NCBI GenBank assembly: GCA_017617125.1
Contig: JAFZWY010000033.1
Span: 1 to 43,311, forward strand
DNA length: 43,311 nt
Reading direction: 5' to 3'
DNA from: Bacteroidales bacterium
GTDB taxonomy: Bacteria > Bacteroidota > Bacteroidia > Bacteroidales > ML635J-15
A model generated the notes under the pieces. That model searched no databases, was not told the DNA's origin, and saw nothing but the letters and a program-made list of their open reading frames with translations. Shown one piece after another: positions 32,745 through 40,296 of the stretch; positions within the stretch are counted from its first letter, which is position 1, and every line of letters starts with the position of its first letter. A program made the translations under genes and the position numbers.

Positions 32745-33644
32745 CTAATATCTGCTTATGTATTCGTTCAGTTCGTCAACCGATGAGGAGAATGTGAAAA
32801 CGTTGTTTACTAAATAGTATTTGTTCTGGTCGAAGCAGAATTGGTAAGCGTATTTGAGGAATTCCAGTTTGGTATGTTCAAAGTCGAATAGTCTTGCGAT
32901 TTCGGCAAGCTGCCTTGCTGTCATCAGTTCCGAAGCGACAATCTGCTTTGCTATTGTAAGTTTTGTTTCCTCGAATGTAGCATCCTTTATTGTAAGCTTG
33001 GCTTCTTCGAAGTCGGCATCTGAGCAAGGCATAGGTACAGGTTCTGCAACTGGCGGAGTCGGCGGAACAGGTGGATTATTGTGGTGTCCACCTTGTGGTG
33101 GATATGTATTGCTGTGATTTCCGTGCTGGGGAGGGAAATTTCCTTGTGGTGGGTATTGTCCCTGTGGCGGATACTGATGATTACCCTGTGGGGGATTTCC
33201 TTGTGGAGGATATTGGTGATTACCCTGTGGTGGATTTCCATGAGGGGGATTCCCCTGCGGTGGGTTGTGATGACCATGCTGAGGTTGCTGGTTTATATCG
33301 TGCGTTACATTAGCATGTATTGGCCGGTTTGTTGCATTAAATCTCATTCTACCGCTTCTTTGGTCGCAACTGAGCGAGTAGTTGTTTGGTCCGTGATGTA
33401 GACGCATTACTGTTGTCATTTGCGAATTCTTGTGGTTGTCGATTACTATGCGCACAGTATAGTCCCAGTCGGGGTAAAGTCCTGTAATACAAACTGATTC
33501 TACTGGGCTTGGGGTCTGAGGCTTGTCATTAATGTACAGCCAGAAGCGTTCGTGCCTTTCGCTTTCGATAGCCAGCGAAGTAAATTGTGCAAACGAATAT
33601 GCGCTTGACAATGCTATGAGTATGAATAGACAAATCTTTTTCAT
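32745..33644 (-). CDS. DUF4476-containing secreted protein with PQGN-type repeats
   Basis: The protein starts at the ATG at 33644 (MKKICLFILIALSSAYSFAQ, a signal peptide), 299 residues. A beta-rich N-terminal domain (about 20-115) is followed by a Pro/Gln/Gly/Asn/His tract with repeated PPQGN units (about 120-190). The last about 90 residues (DADFEEAKLTIKDATFEETKLTIAKQ..., FEHTKLEFLKYAYQF, NVFTFSSSVDELNEYI) match the DUF4476 pattern. The function is unknown. A longer ORF begins 24 nt upstream, but the first Met would give no clean signal sequence. The linker is likely disordered and surface-exposed. Confidence 0.8.
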   Translation of the reverse strand: MKKICLFILIALSSAYSFAQFTSLAIESERHERFWLYINDKPQTPSPVESVCITGLYPDWDYTVRIVIDNHKNSQMTTVMRLHHGPNNYSLSCDQRSGRMRFNATNRPIHANVTHDINQQPQHGHHNPPQGNPPHGNPPQGNHQYPPQGNPPQGNHQYPPQGQYPPQGNFPPQHGNHSNTYPPQGGHHNNPPVPPTPPVAEPVPMPCSDADFEEAKLTIKDATFEETKLTIAKQIVASELMTARQLAEIARLFDFEHTKLEFLKYAYQFCFDQNKYYLVNNVFTFSSSVDELNEYISRY

Positions 33645-33701
33645 GGTATTATGATTACATATTTTCACCGCTAAAATAGTTATTTTTTTGATAGCTACAA
33701 A

Positions 33702-33730
33702 AAAAAGACATCCGATTGGGATGTCTTTTT
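33702..33730 (-). terminator. Intrinsic terminator of the tRNA-Cys transcript
   Basis: A perfect 12-bp stem, AAAAAGACATCC (33702-33713) with its complement (33719-33730), closes the loop GATTG. On the minus strand it lies directly 3' of the tRNA and its lower arm supplies the T-run. Confidence 0.85.
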
Positions 33731-33732
33731 GG

Positions 33733-33806
33733 TGGAGGTACCTTGCAGAATCGAACTGCAGTACCCAGTTTTGCAGACTGGTGCCTCACCACTCGGCCAA
33801 GGTACC
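33733..33806 (-). tRNA. tRNA-Cys (GCA)
   Basis: The minus-strand sequence folds as a tRNA of 74 nt including an encoded CCA. The acceptor stem is GGTACCT/AGGTACC, with U as discriminator base as is usual for tRNA-Cys. The anticodon stem-loop is CCAGT-CTGCAAA-ACTGG with anticodon GCA, and the T-arm has TTCGATT. A TACCTTTG box lies just upstream (33818-33825), and a terminator just downstream. Confidence 0.95.
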
Positions 33807-33817
33807 TTAAGTGGGTG

Positions 33818-33825
33818 CAAAGGTA
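33818..33825 (-). promoter_or_regulatory. Putative -7 box of tRNA-Cys
   Basis: The minus strand reads TACCTTTG, matching TAnnTTTG, 11 nt before the mature tRNA 5' end. Confidence 0.55.
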
Positions 33826-33832
33826 GTGCTTT

Positions 33833-34021
33833 TTATTTACCCGCCAAAATTTTTTCCTTGTTTTTTAGAATTTTGGTCATGCACTCTTCGCAAAGGCAGT
33901 CGAAGTATTTGCTTCTCAGATAGTTGGCCACTTCTTCTGGAATAGTGATGCGTGTACACCAGCAGTTTTCGCTTTGCGAACATTCAAATGTTTTCTGGCA
34001 TTCCGGACAAGTCTTTTGCAT
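33833..34021 (-). CDS. Cysteine-rich CWC-type protein
   Basis: The 62-residue protein has Cys in the spacing CPECQ, FECSQSENCWCTRI and DCLCEECM. It matches the small Cys-rich CWC family named for the NCWC motif, presumably a zinc or cluster-binding protein of unknown role. It is on the same strand as tRNA-Cys and ends just before its promoter. Confidence 0.7.
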   Translation of the reverse strand: MQKTCPECQKTFECSQSENCWCTRITIPEEVANYLRSKYFDCLCEECMTKILKNKEKILAGK

Positions 34022-34036
34022 ACTTTTGAATTTTAT

Positions 34037-34130
34037 CCGCCCGCTGAGCGTAGTCGAAGCGAAGGTTTTCGAAAAATTGAATTAACATAATTTCTATTTC
34101 CCGGCTACCCTTCGACAGGCTCAGGGTGCG
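34037..34130. repeat. Inverted pair of REP-like palindromes
   Basis: Plus unit: CCGCCCGCTGAGCGTAGTCG (34037-34056), continuing AAGCGAAGG. Minus unit: ACCCT (34107-34111), TCGACAGGCTC, AGGGT (34123-34127). The spacer is about 40 nt. It has the same core as the other REP-like copies in the window. Confidence 0.75.
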
Positions 34131-34149
34131 AAGCATTATTAATTAAAAA

Positions 34150-34179
34150 CAAAAATAGGTTGCCGTAACGACAACCTAT
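34150..34179 (-). terminator. Intrinsic terminator of the ferredoxin gene
   Basis: ATAGGTTG (34155-34162) pairs with CAACCTAT (34172-34179), with an inner CGT/ACG pairing in the loop. On the minus strand it is followed by a T-rich tract. It lies just 3' of the ferredoxin stop. Confidence 0.8.
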
Positions 34180-34200
34180 CAATCTCTTTTCAGACTGCGA

Positions 34201-34368
34201 TTATTCCTCTGAAATTGCACCAACTGGGCATGCACCTGCGCAAGTACCGCAAGATACGCATTCGCTAGCGTTGATTACATAAGGAGTTCCTTCGCTGATA
34301 GCGCCTGTTGGGCATTCGCCAGCGCATGTACCGCAAGATACGCAGTCGTTACTGATTTTATAAGCCAT
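34201..34368 (-). CDS. 2[4Fe-4S] ferredoxin
   Basis: The ORF of 55 residues (MAYKISNDCVSCGTCAGECP at the start) carries two CxxCxxCxxxCP cluster motifs, CVSCGTCAGECP and CVSCGTCAGACP, the signature of bacterial-type low-potential ferredoxins. It would carry electrons in fermentation, for example with pyruvate:ferredoxin oxidoreductase. It has its own promoter, TTTG-N20-TACCTTTG (34413-34444), and its own terminator. The two halves are nearly identical in sequence, so it looks like an internally duplicated minimal ferredoxin. Confidence 0.95.
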   Translation of the reverse strand: MAYKISNDCVSCGTCAGECPTGAISEGTPYVINASECVSCGTCAGACPVGAISEE

Positions 34369-34412
34369 TTCTTTAAAATTTAAATATTAATTAATACTGA
34401 AAATTTCGCTGG

Positions 34413-34444
34413 CAAAGGTAGTTAATTTTTTTATCCACGACAAA
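34413..34444 (-). promoter_or_regulatory. Bacteroidota-type promoter of the ferredoxin gene
   Basis: On the minus strand, TTTG (34441-34444) is followed after 20 nt by TACCTTTG (34413-34420), 44 nt before the ATG. Confidence 0.65.
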
Positions 34445-34493
34445 ACATTTTCGTATATTATTCGTTATGGTTTTTGGATTCGCTTTTATGTTG

Positions 34494-34501
34494 TATTTTT
34501 G
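34494..34501 (+). promoter_or_regulatory. Putative -7 box of the flippase gene
   Basis: TATTTTTG matches TAnnTTTG, 15 nt before the chosen ATG at 34517. An in-frame TTG at 34499 overlaps it and is therefore unlikely to be the start. Confidence 0.5.
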
Positions 34502-34516
34502 CGCGCTACTACAAGG

Positions 34517-35980
34517 ATGAAGAGAAATTTTGTAATAAACTTATGTTTCCTTCTCTTCCTCAATATCTTGGTAAAGCCTTTCTGGATATTCGGGGTTGAG
34601 CGTTCGGTGCAGAATATTGTCGGCGCCGAGGAGTTCGGCATATATTTTTCGCTGCTCAACTTCTCGCTCCTGCTCAACATTATCCTCGACATGGGTATCA
34701 CCAACTTCAACAACCGCAATATAGCCCAGAACCGCAACTTGCTCGACAAAAGTCTTTCCAACCTGTTGGCACTCAGACTTGTACTGGCGGTAGTTTACAT
34801 TGCAATATCTTTGATTATAGCCTTGTGCCTAGGCTACGAGTTGCGACAGATGAAAATACTTGGCATCTTGGTTGTCAACCAGTTCCTGCAGTCGATGACG
34901 CTCTACCTGCGCTCCAATGTCAGCGGTATGCAGATGTTCAAGACCGACAGTATGCTATCGGTGCTCGACCGTCTGCTGATGATAATTTTCTGCAGCATAC
35001 TCGTCTGGGGACATGTGACCGATACTCCTATAAAAATAGAATGGTTCGTTCTTACGCAGACGGCCGCATATTTCATTACCGCCCTTGTGGCATTCCTTAT
35101 AGTCTTCAGCAAGACAAAGCATTTCCGCCTCAACTTCCAGATGAAATATTTCATCGCCTTCATCAAGCAGAGTTTCCCGTATGCGTTGCTCATCCTTCTG
35201 ATGGCGTTCTACAACCGCATCGACTCGGTAATGCTCGAACGTATGCTTCCCGACGGCAAGGAACAGGCAGGTATCTACGCACAGGCATTCAGAATTTTGG
35301 AAGCCGCCTCGATGTTCGCCTACCTATTCTCGGTATTGCTGCTGCCGATGTTTGCACGCATGATAAAGCAGAAGCAGAATGTAGAAGGTCTGTGCAAGAC
35401 GGCTTTCGTGTTGATTTTTGTACCGGCCATAGCCCTAATGAGTGTCTGCCTATTCTTCAACCGCGAAATTATGGGGCTTATGTACTTCGAGCATATAGAG
35501 ACTAGTTCCATTGTGCTGTCGATACTGATGGTAGGCTTCGTAGGAATTTGCATAACCTACATTTTTGGCACTCTGCTGACCTCAAATGGCAGTCTTAAGT
35601 ATTTGAACATTATGGCTGCCTGCGGAATGGTACTCAACATCATACTCAATTTCATTCTCATACCGCATTACGGCGTAATCGGTGCGGCAATTTCGAGCAT
35701 GCTTACCCAGCTTGCGACTGGACTTTGCCAGTATATCATAGCATTCCGCCTGTTCAAGTTCAATTTCAACCTGAAGTTTACGATTGTAACTGTGATTTTT
35801 GTCGCCGTTTCGGTTGCCGGTGCTTATTTTGCAACGATGATTAATTGCAACTGGTGGGTAATTGTATGCTTGGTTCTTGTGTTCTGCGTCGTGGTGGCCG
35901 TTTTGCTTCGCGTATTGGACTTGCGTTCGGCACTAGTCATGATAAAGGACAGCATCGCCAAAAAGAAAGAGCAGCAATAA
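34517..35980 (+). CDS. Polysaccharide (O-antigen/exopolysaccharide) flippase, Wzx-like
   Basis: A 487-residue membrane protein with about 12-14 hydrophobic segments evenly spread over its length, as expected for the MOP (MATE/Wzx) superfamily. The pattern is Wzx-type: IFGVERSVQNIVGAEEFGIYFSLLN near the start, then a segment with RIDSVMLERMLPDGKEQAGIYAQAFRI. It would flip lipid-linked glycan units across the inner membrane. A family 2 glycosyltransferase lies about 3 kb downstream on the other strand, with a defence-like cassette in between, so a former glycan cluster may have been split. Confidence 0.8.
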   Translation: MKRNFVINLCFLLFLNILVKPFWIFGVERSVQNIVGAEEFGIYFSLLNFSLLLNIILDMGITNFNNRNIAQNRNLLDKSLSNLLALRLVLAVVYIAISLIIALCLGYELRQMKILGILVVNQFLQSMTLYLRSNVSGMQMFKTDSMLSVLDRLLMIIFCSILVWGHVTDTPIKIEWFVLTQTAAYFITALVAFLIVFSKTKHFRLNFQMKYFIAFIKQSFPYALLILLMAFYNRIDSVMLERMLPDGKEQAGIYAQAFRILEAASMFAYLFSVLLLPMFARMIKQKQNVEGLCKTAFVLIFVPAIALMSVCLFFNREIMGLMYFEHIETSSIVLSILMVGFVGICITYIFGTLLTSNGSLKYLNIMAACGMVLNIILNFILIPHYGVIGAAISSMLTQLATGLCQYIIAFRLFKFNFNLKFTIVTVIFVAVSVAGAYFATMINCNWWVIVCLVLVFCVVVAVLLRVLDLRSALVMIKDSIAKKKEQQ

Positions 35981-35989
35981 GATAATTTA

Positions 35990-36946
35990 CTATTGAATTC
36001 CTTTTTTCTTCACATAATCATCGTAATCTTCATCTGATTTTATTTCATCGTAATTACTTTTAACTTTCCCAACTGTAAGGTCTTCCTTTATGTCAGAAAT
36101 AAAAGTTTTAAAATCAGGGGAATCTTCTGCTAAGCGATCCAATGTGTCCCAATCAATAAAATCACGACTTTGAGCTGTGCAAATAATTTCAGATTCATAA
36201 ATGTTTGCAGAGTTTAGTTTTATTATGCCTATTCCAAAAGAATTTGAAAGCCTTTGTATTTCATTTCTAAAACTAGGATCTTCATCTATTTTAAGACTTA
36301 CCAAAAATCCTTCATTTGCCCATGAAGAATTTGAAACGGCTTGGAAAAAACATTCTCGTAAATTGGAGTAATTCAATTCTTTTTTCATTTCAAACGAAAA
36401 AAGTCTTATTGAATTAACATTTAGTGCCTTCTGTAAATCTGTTGTTTCTTTGTTATAATCACCAAAAGGGAAATATACACCGACTAAATCTGGATGTAAC
36501 CATTCATTTACGCCTTTAGATTTTTTGTGCGATTTTTCGTGAAATATAGTTTTTACATAACACTTAAAATGCTGATTTGCATATACATATTTTGCTAATA
36601 ATGGATGTAAGTCGCGCTCATTAAATTTGGTATAATTTTCCTCTTCACATTTCTGCTTATTTTCAATTGCAGATTTTATTTCTCTATTTTCAATGTTTGA
36701 ATTTCGTAAAACAAACCGCGCTGGGCGTTTTGTTACTTGCAAAAACATACTATCCTCGCCATTTACTTTTATATCTGTATAAAGTCTCGCACCAATAGTT
36801 GCAAATGGAGTTTTCCCTGTTGTTCCTATTTTTTTATCTAATCCTTTTTCAACGGCTTTTTGCCATATTTCATCTGGTGACATTGGTACATTATACTGCG
36901 AAAGTATTTCAACACTTAAATCTATGAATGTATATTTCTTTTTCAT
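35990..36946 (-). CDS. HARE-HTH protein with a PD-(D/E)xK-like nuclease domain
   Basis: I take the ATG at 36946 (MKKKYTFIDLSVEIL), 318 residues. Residues about 4-80 fit the HARE-HTH domain (SPDEIWQKAVEKGL, IGTTGKTPFATIGARLYTDI), a winged-helix module often coupled to restriction enzymes. Residues about 115-245 show a possible restriction-endonuclease fold: PD at 152-153 in WLHPDLVGVYF, then E-x-K at 186-188 in RLFSFEMKKEL, then Gln202 in ECFFQAVSNSSW. COG2958-type HARE proteins are similar as far as I recall. It is the last gene of a three-gene set with an ATPase and a TOPRIM protein. Confidence 0.7.
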   Translation of the reverse strand: MKKKYTFIDLSVEILSQYNVPMSPDEIWQKAVEKGLDKKIGTTGKTPFATIGARLYTDIKVNGEDSMFLQVTKRPARFVLRNSNIENREIKSAIENKQKCEEENYTKFNERDLHPLLAKYVYANQHFKCYVKTIFHEKSHKKSKGVNEWLHPDLVGVYFPFGDYNKETTDLQKALNVNSIRLFSFEMKKELNYSNLRECFFQAVSNSSWANEGFLVSLKIDEDPSFRNEIQRLSNSFGIGIIKLNSANIYESEIICTAQSRDFIDWDTLDRLAEDSPDFKTFISDIKEDLTVGKVKSNYDEIKSDEDYDDYVKKKGIQ

Positions 36947-36959
36947 TGTGTTTTTATTT

Positions 36960-37628
36960 TTATAATAGATGTAATTGTTTATAAGCATTACGTACTTCTT
37001 CTTGAAAACATTGATACGATTGCAATTTTTGTAGCATATCTATTGACACTTTTTGTCCAAGTGATAAATATATATCTCCAATTTGTAAATCTTTGCGCTT
37101 TCTTTTTACAATATCTTGTCTTGTGATACGAATTGCTTCTTCAATAACAAATTTGGGATCTGAAATTGTTTCAGGATTTTTATTAATTCCCAACTTTTGA
37201 TCCGTCAAAGATGTTCCTATTTCTTTTTTTAATAATTCTTTATCCGCAAGCATCCAAGATTCCATCATTTGGATAGGTATAACAGGGACAATAATTTTAC
37301 ATAAATTATTGTCATTTTCTAAATCTATTGCATTCTTAGCTGGGATAATCTTATTTTTCATAACGGTTTTATCAGTAGGGCCATCAGCATCGGAATGAAC
37401 GCACAAAATCATCATTCCCATTTCGTCAAATCCCTGCCTAGAAGCTTTAATGATATAGTCTGTAAATGATAATCCGGTTTTGTTCACATTAATAAATCTT
37501 AAAACAGGCTCTATATCACAATAGCATTCGTATGCGACTTCTTCAAATGTCCTTTCAACAATCTTTTCTAAAAAACGAGCATCTGTTGTTCCTTCTGTTG
37601 TAAAGCCTATAAATACTTGTTTTGCCAT
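36960..37628 (-). CDS. DUF4276-type TOPRIM-like protein
   Basis: I take the ATG at 37628 (MAKQVFIGFTTEGTTDARFLE), 222 residues; the longer form from 37640 would overlap the ATPase stop. The N-terminal TTEGTTD (Glu12) and HSDADG (Asp80, Asp82, in ILCVHSDADGPTDK) are the acidic TOPRIM residues, as in OLD, AriB and related nucleases. The MMESWMLADKELLKK segment is typical of DUF4276. Proteins of this type next to an ABC/SMC-type ATPase are expected to cleave or sense nucleic acid. It begins 1 nt after the ATPase stop, in the same operon, and the HARE protein follows after 13 nt. Confidence 0.8.
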   Translation of the reverse strand: MAKQVFIGFTTEGTTDARFLEKIVERTFEEVAYECYCDIEPVLRFINVNKTGLSFTDYIIKASRQGFDEMGMMILCVHSDADGPTDKTVMKNKIIPAKNAIDLENDNNLCKIIVPVIPIQMMESWMLADKELLKKEIGTSLTDQKLGINKNPETISDPKFVIEEAIRITRQDIVKRKRKDLQIGDIYLSLGQKVSIDMLQKLQSYQCFQEEVRNAYKQLHLL

Positions 37629-37629
37629 A

Positions 37630-39009
37630 TTATTCACCATTTAAAGAACTTAAATACTCTGTTACTGTTTGCAACGACATTTTGATATCCTGTTCAGAAA
37701 ATTTTAATGTTAATTGTCCATCTTTTTCAACAGGCAAAATTGTTGTGACTTTTGTCTTTTGCTTTTTCCCATTAAATTCTTGTATTCTTGTTCTCATAGA
37801 AGCAAAATTTAAAGAAACATCTTTGTCGTTTTTCCAATTGTGAATTTCTTTAACAAGAATAGGAGAGTGGGTGTTTACTATAACTTGTCGCAAAGGAGTG
37901 TTTGTGTTTGTAAAATCTGTGGATAAATCTTTTAATAAATCCACCATTGTTTTTATTCTAAATGGATGTATTCCGTTTTCAGGTTCCTCAAAACATAATA
38001 ATCCTGTATGTTTTTCATCTTGTTCCAGAATGCATAAAGTTAACATTCTTAACGTTCCTTCTGACAAAACTCGTGATGAGTATTCTTTTCCATCCTCTCC
38101 TTTCAAATAAATAATATATTGTTTGTTTTCTGTGTCATCCTTGACTATAACATCAATATAATTAGGAATAAATTGGTTTAGTTTTCGTGATATTTCTACT
38201 ATAGAATATGGATTATTCTGTTTTATTCGATATAGTGCCGCAGCCAAATTTTTGCCAGAAAAAGAAATCATATCTTCCCCCGTTTTTTTACTTGTAGGTT
38301 GTCGCAAATCTTCGGGATTTAATTGTAAAAACCTCCAACTTTTCATTTCTTCTTTTGCCGCTAATATGTGCCTGAAATCTACAGAATCTATACTGCTTAA
38401 TACTGTTCGTGTGGCATGTTGAAGAATTATACTTCGTTTATTCCCTCGTTTACCATCTTGAGAAATGCAAACGACTGGAACTCCATTTTGTATGTCTGTA
38501 TGTATATAAGGCATCCCCCGTTTGCCAGTAACAACTTTTGGACGCCACTTTTCTACATATTCTTTGGGTATCAACTTAATCCAATCGTCTTCATTATGAC
38601 GAATTGTATTTAGACTTTCGTATATTACCTCCAAATCTTCCAATCCGCTTTCATTGATAAAATGGCGTATCTTCAATTCATAATGTAATCTTGTATATTT
38701 TAATGTATCAGAAGCACCCCATGCATCTGTAATATTTTTATTTACTAACATTTCGACAACAAATTCCATTTCATTTGCACATTTGTCATCATCATACTGG
38801 GTAAATAATTCATGCATTTCGCCCCTTTGTTCTTCTCGAAATGCGGTGTGGATTTTATCAACTTCTGCTAGTCTAGATAAAAGTCTCAATGCATCAAACA
38901 AATTACTTTTCCCTGCTGCATTGGTTCCTGCAATAATGGTTAAAGGTGTAAGTATCATTTCAAAATTTTGAAATGATTTAAAACCATTAATCTTAATATA
39001 TGTAATCAT
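37630..39009 (-). CDS. SMC/ABC-type AAA ATPase of a predicted defence cassette
   Basis: The 459-residue protein has the AAA_15/AAA_21-type arrangement. A start similar to RecF/SMC (YIKINGFKSFQNFEM) leads to Walker A GTNAAGKS (28-35). The ABC signature LSEGT (about 315-319), Walker B LLCFEEPENGIHP (about 337) and the NTHSP motif (379-383) follow. Between them is a long helical insertion. Such ATPases form PARIS (AriA), OLD-like and other phage-defence sensors with TOPRIM partners. It is first in the cassette and has a TATCTTTG box at 39085-39092. Confidence 0.85.
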   Translation of the reverse strand: MITYIKINGFKSFQNFEMILTPLTIIAGTNAAGKSNLFDALRLLSRLAEVDKIHTAFREEQRGEMHELFTQYDDDKCANEMEFVVEMLVNKNITDAWGASDTLKYTRLHYELKIRHFINESGLEDLEVIYESLNTIRHNEDDWIKLIPKEYVEKWRPKVVTGKRGMPYIHTDIQNGVPVVCISQDGKRGNKRSIILQHATRTVLSSIDSVDFRHILAAKEEMKSWRFLQLNPEDLRQPTSKKTGEDMISFSGKNLAAALYRIKQNNPYSIVEISRKLNQFIPNYIDVIVKDDTENKQYIIYLKGEDGKEYSSRVLSEGTLRMLTLCILEQDEKHTGLLCFEEPENGIHPFRIKTMVDLLKDLSTDFTNTNTPLRQVIVNTHSPILVKEIHNWKNDKDVSLNFASMRTRIQEFNGKKQKTKVTTILPVEKDGQLTLKFSEQDIKMSLQTVTEYLSSLNGE

Positions 39010-39084
39010 AATATTTTAAATAAATTAAATATAGCTATACAAATTCTCATTTGCAAATATGATGTCCATTTTTAATTATTGTTA

Positions 39085-39092
39085 CAAAGATA
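39085..39092 (-). promoter_or_regulatory. Putative -7 box of the defence-like cassette
   Basis: The minus strand reads TATCTTTG, a match to TAnnTTTG, 75 nt before the ATPase ATG. This would make one transcript for all three genes. Confidence 0.45.
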
Positions 39093-39190
39093 CAATATAT
39101 ATATTACCATTAGATGGAATCCTGCTTAAAATTTATTAACACACAAATAAGAAAAAACTATGCTATTTACAATAATACCAAACTCCTATT

Positions 39191-40213
39191 CTATCCAAAT
39201 ATCTCTTTAGAAGTTTTCTTTTTCCCTAAGAAATGCTTGAAAACTATACTTCCGCAGTACATTCCGGTGATTTGCGATGAGGCTTTGCGAGTTACCGGCA
39301 GACGTTTTTGTTTCATCTTGCGCTTATTCTTCAGAAATGCTCCGTAGGCGCGGAAAACGGCATGACATTCCTTGAAATTTCCTTGGAAAATCATTCTTAT
39401 AGCGGCAACCACATCGAGGAAGAAGCGCACAAATAGCACCCAGCCGATTTCCTTGTTCGGAAGGTTCTTAACGATAAGGTAAAGGTTATTGCGGAAGTTT
39501 AGGAAAGTCTTGAAAGGATTGGATTTTGGCAATGCACCGCCACCTACATGGTATATTTCCGATTTTGGTTCGCATACAACACGGTAACCCGAATTTTGCA
39601 CTCTCCAGCAAAGGTCAATTTCTTCCTGATGTGCAAAAAAGTCATCGTCGAAGCCACCAACTTCAAAGAAAAGCTTGGCGCGGATGAACAATGCTGCACC
39701 GCTTATCCAGAGGCAGTCCTCGCGTGTGTCGTGCTGACCATTGTCGGTTTCGAGGTACTCGAAAAGTCTACCGCGGCAAAACGGATAACCGTATTTGTCG
39801 ATATATCCACCAGCCGCACCAGCATATTCAAACTTGTCGCGGTTGTTGTAGTCGATAAGTTTTGGTCCGCACACGCCTATGGTCGGGTCGCTGTCCATAA
39901 GTTCCACAAGCGGTGTAATCCAGTCTTTGCCAACTTCGACATCGGAATTAAGCAGCATGAAATATTCTGCATCTATTTCCTTCAGACCACGATTGTAACC
40001 ACCGGCAAAACCGTAGTTCTTGTCGAGTTTTACAAGTTGTATCTGCGAGAATTGTTCGGTAAGGAAAGCCAGCGAACCGTCGGTAGAGCCATTGTCGATA
40101 ATGCAGATGCGTACAAGGTCGGGATTGGTGTTCTCGACAAGCGTAGGCAAAAACTGACGGAGAAATTTTTCACCGTTCCAGTTGAGTATTACGATTGCTG
40201 TACGTGCTGGCAT
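39191..40213 (-). CDS. Family 2 glycosyltransferase (rhamnosyltransferase-like)
   Basis: A 340-residue GT-A protein starting MPARTAIVILNWNGEKFL. Motifs: IIDNGSTDGSLAFL (about 39-52), YGFAGGYNRGL, the metal-binding MLLNSDVEVG, LWISGAALFIRAKLFFEVGGFDDDFF and the EEIDLCWRVQNSGYRVV strand with Glu/Asp acceptor-site residues. The gene family includes WbbL-like rhamnosyltransferases; the sugar cannot be told from sequence. It is probably for cell-surface glycan. Confidence 0.9.
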   Translation of the reverse strand: MPARTAIVILNWNGEKFLRQFLPTLVENTNPDLVRICIIDNGSTDGSLAFLTEQFSQIQLVKLDKNYGFAGGYNRGLKEIDAEYFMLLNSDVEVGKDWITPLVELMDSDPTIGVCGPKLIDYNNRDKFEYAGAAGGYIDKYGYPFCRGRLFEYLETDNGQHDTREDCLWISGAALFIRAKLFFEVGGFDDDFFAHQEEIDLCWRVQNSGYRVVCEPKSEIYHVGGGALPKSNPFKTFLNFRNNLYLIVKNLPNKEIGWVLFVRFFLDVVAAIRMIFQGNFKECHAVFRAYGAFLKNKRKMKQKRLPVTRKASSQITGMYCGSIVFKHFLGKKKTSKEIFG

Positions 40214-40233
40214 CTGTCATCAAAATCAAGGTG

Positions 40234-40241
40234 CAAATATA
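40234..40241 (-). promoter_or_regulatory. Putative -7 box of the glycosyltransferase gene
   Basis: The minus strand reads TATATTTG, matching TAnnTTTG, 20 nt before the ATG. It lies just 3' of the terminator of the preceding operon. Confidence 0.5.
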
Positions 40242-40246
40242 ATAAA

Positions 40247-40276
40247 AAAATGCCCACCGCAAACGATGGGCATTTT
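40247..40276 (-). terminator. Intrinsic terminator of the speB-DHS operon
   Basis: AAAATGCCCA (40247-40256) and TGGGCATTTT (40267-40276) form a perfect 10-bp stem. On the minus strand the transcript continues into a T-run. It lies just 3' of the deoxyhypusine synthase-like gene. Confidence 0.88.
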
Positions 40277-40296
40277 ATATTGAATTATGGTATTAA

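Noticed and set aside
33081..33401. Plus-strand ORF with Trp-rich repeats opposite the DUF4476 gene
   Set aside because: It is the antisense reading of the PPQGN repeats; it has no start signals or domain.
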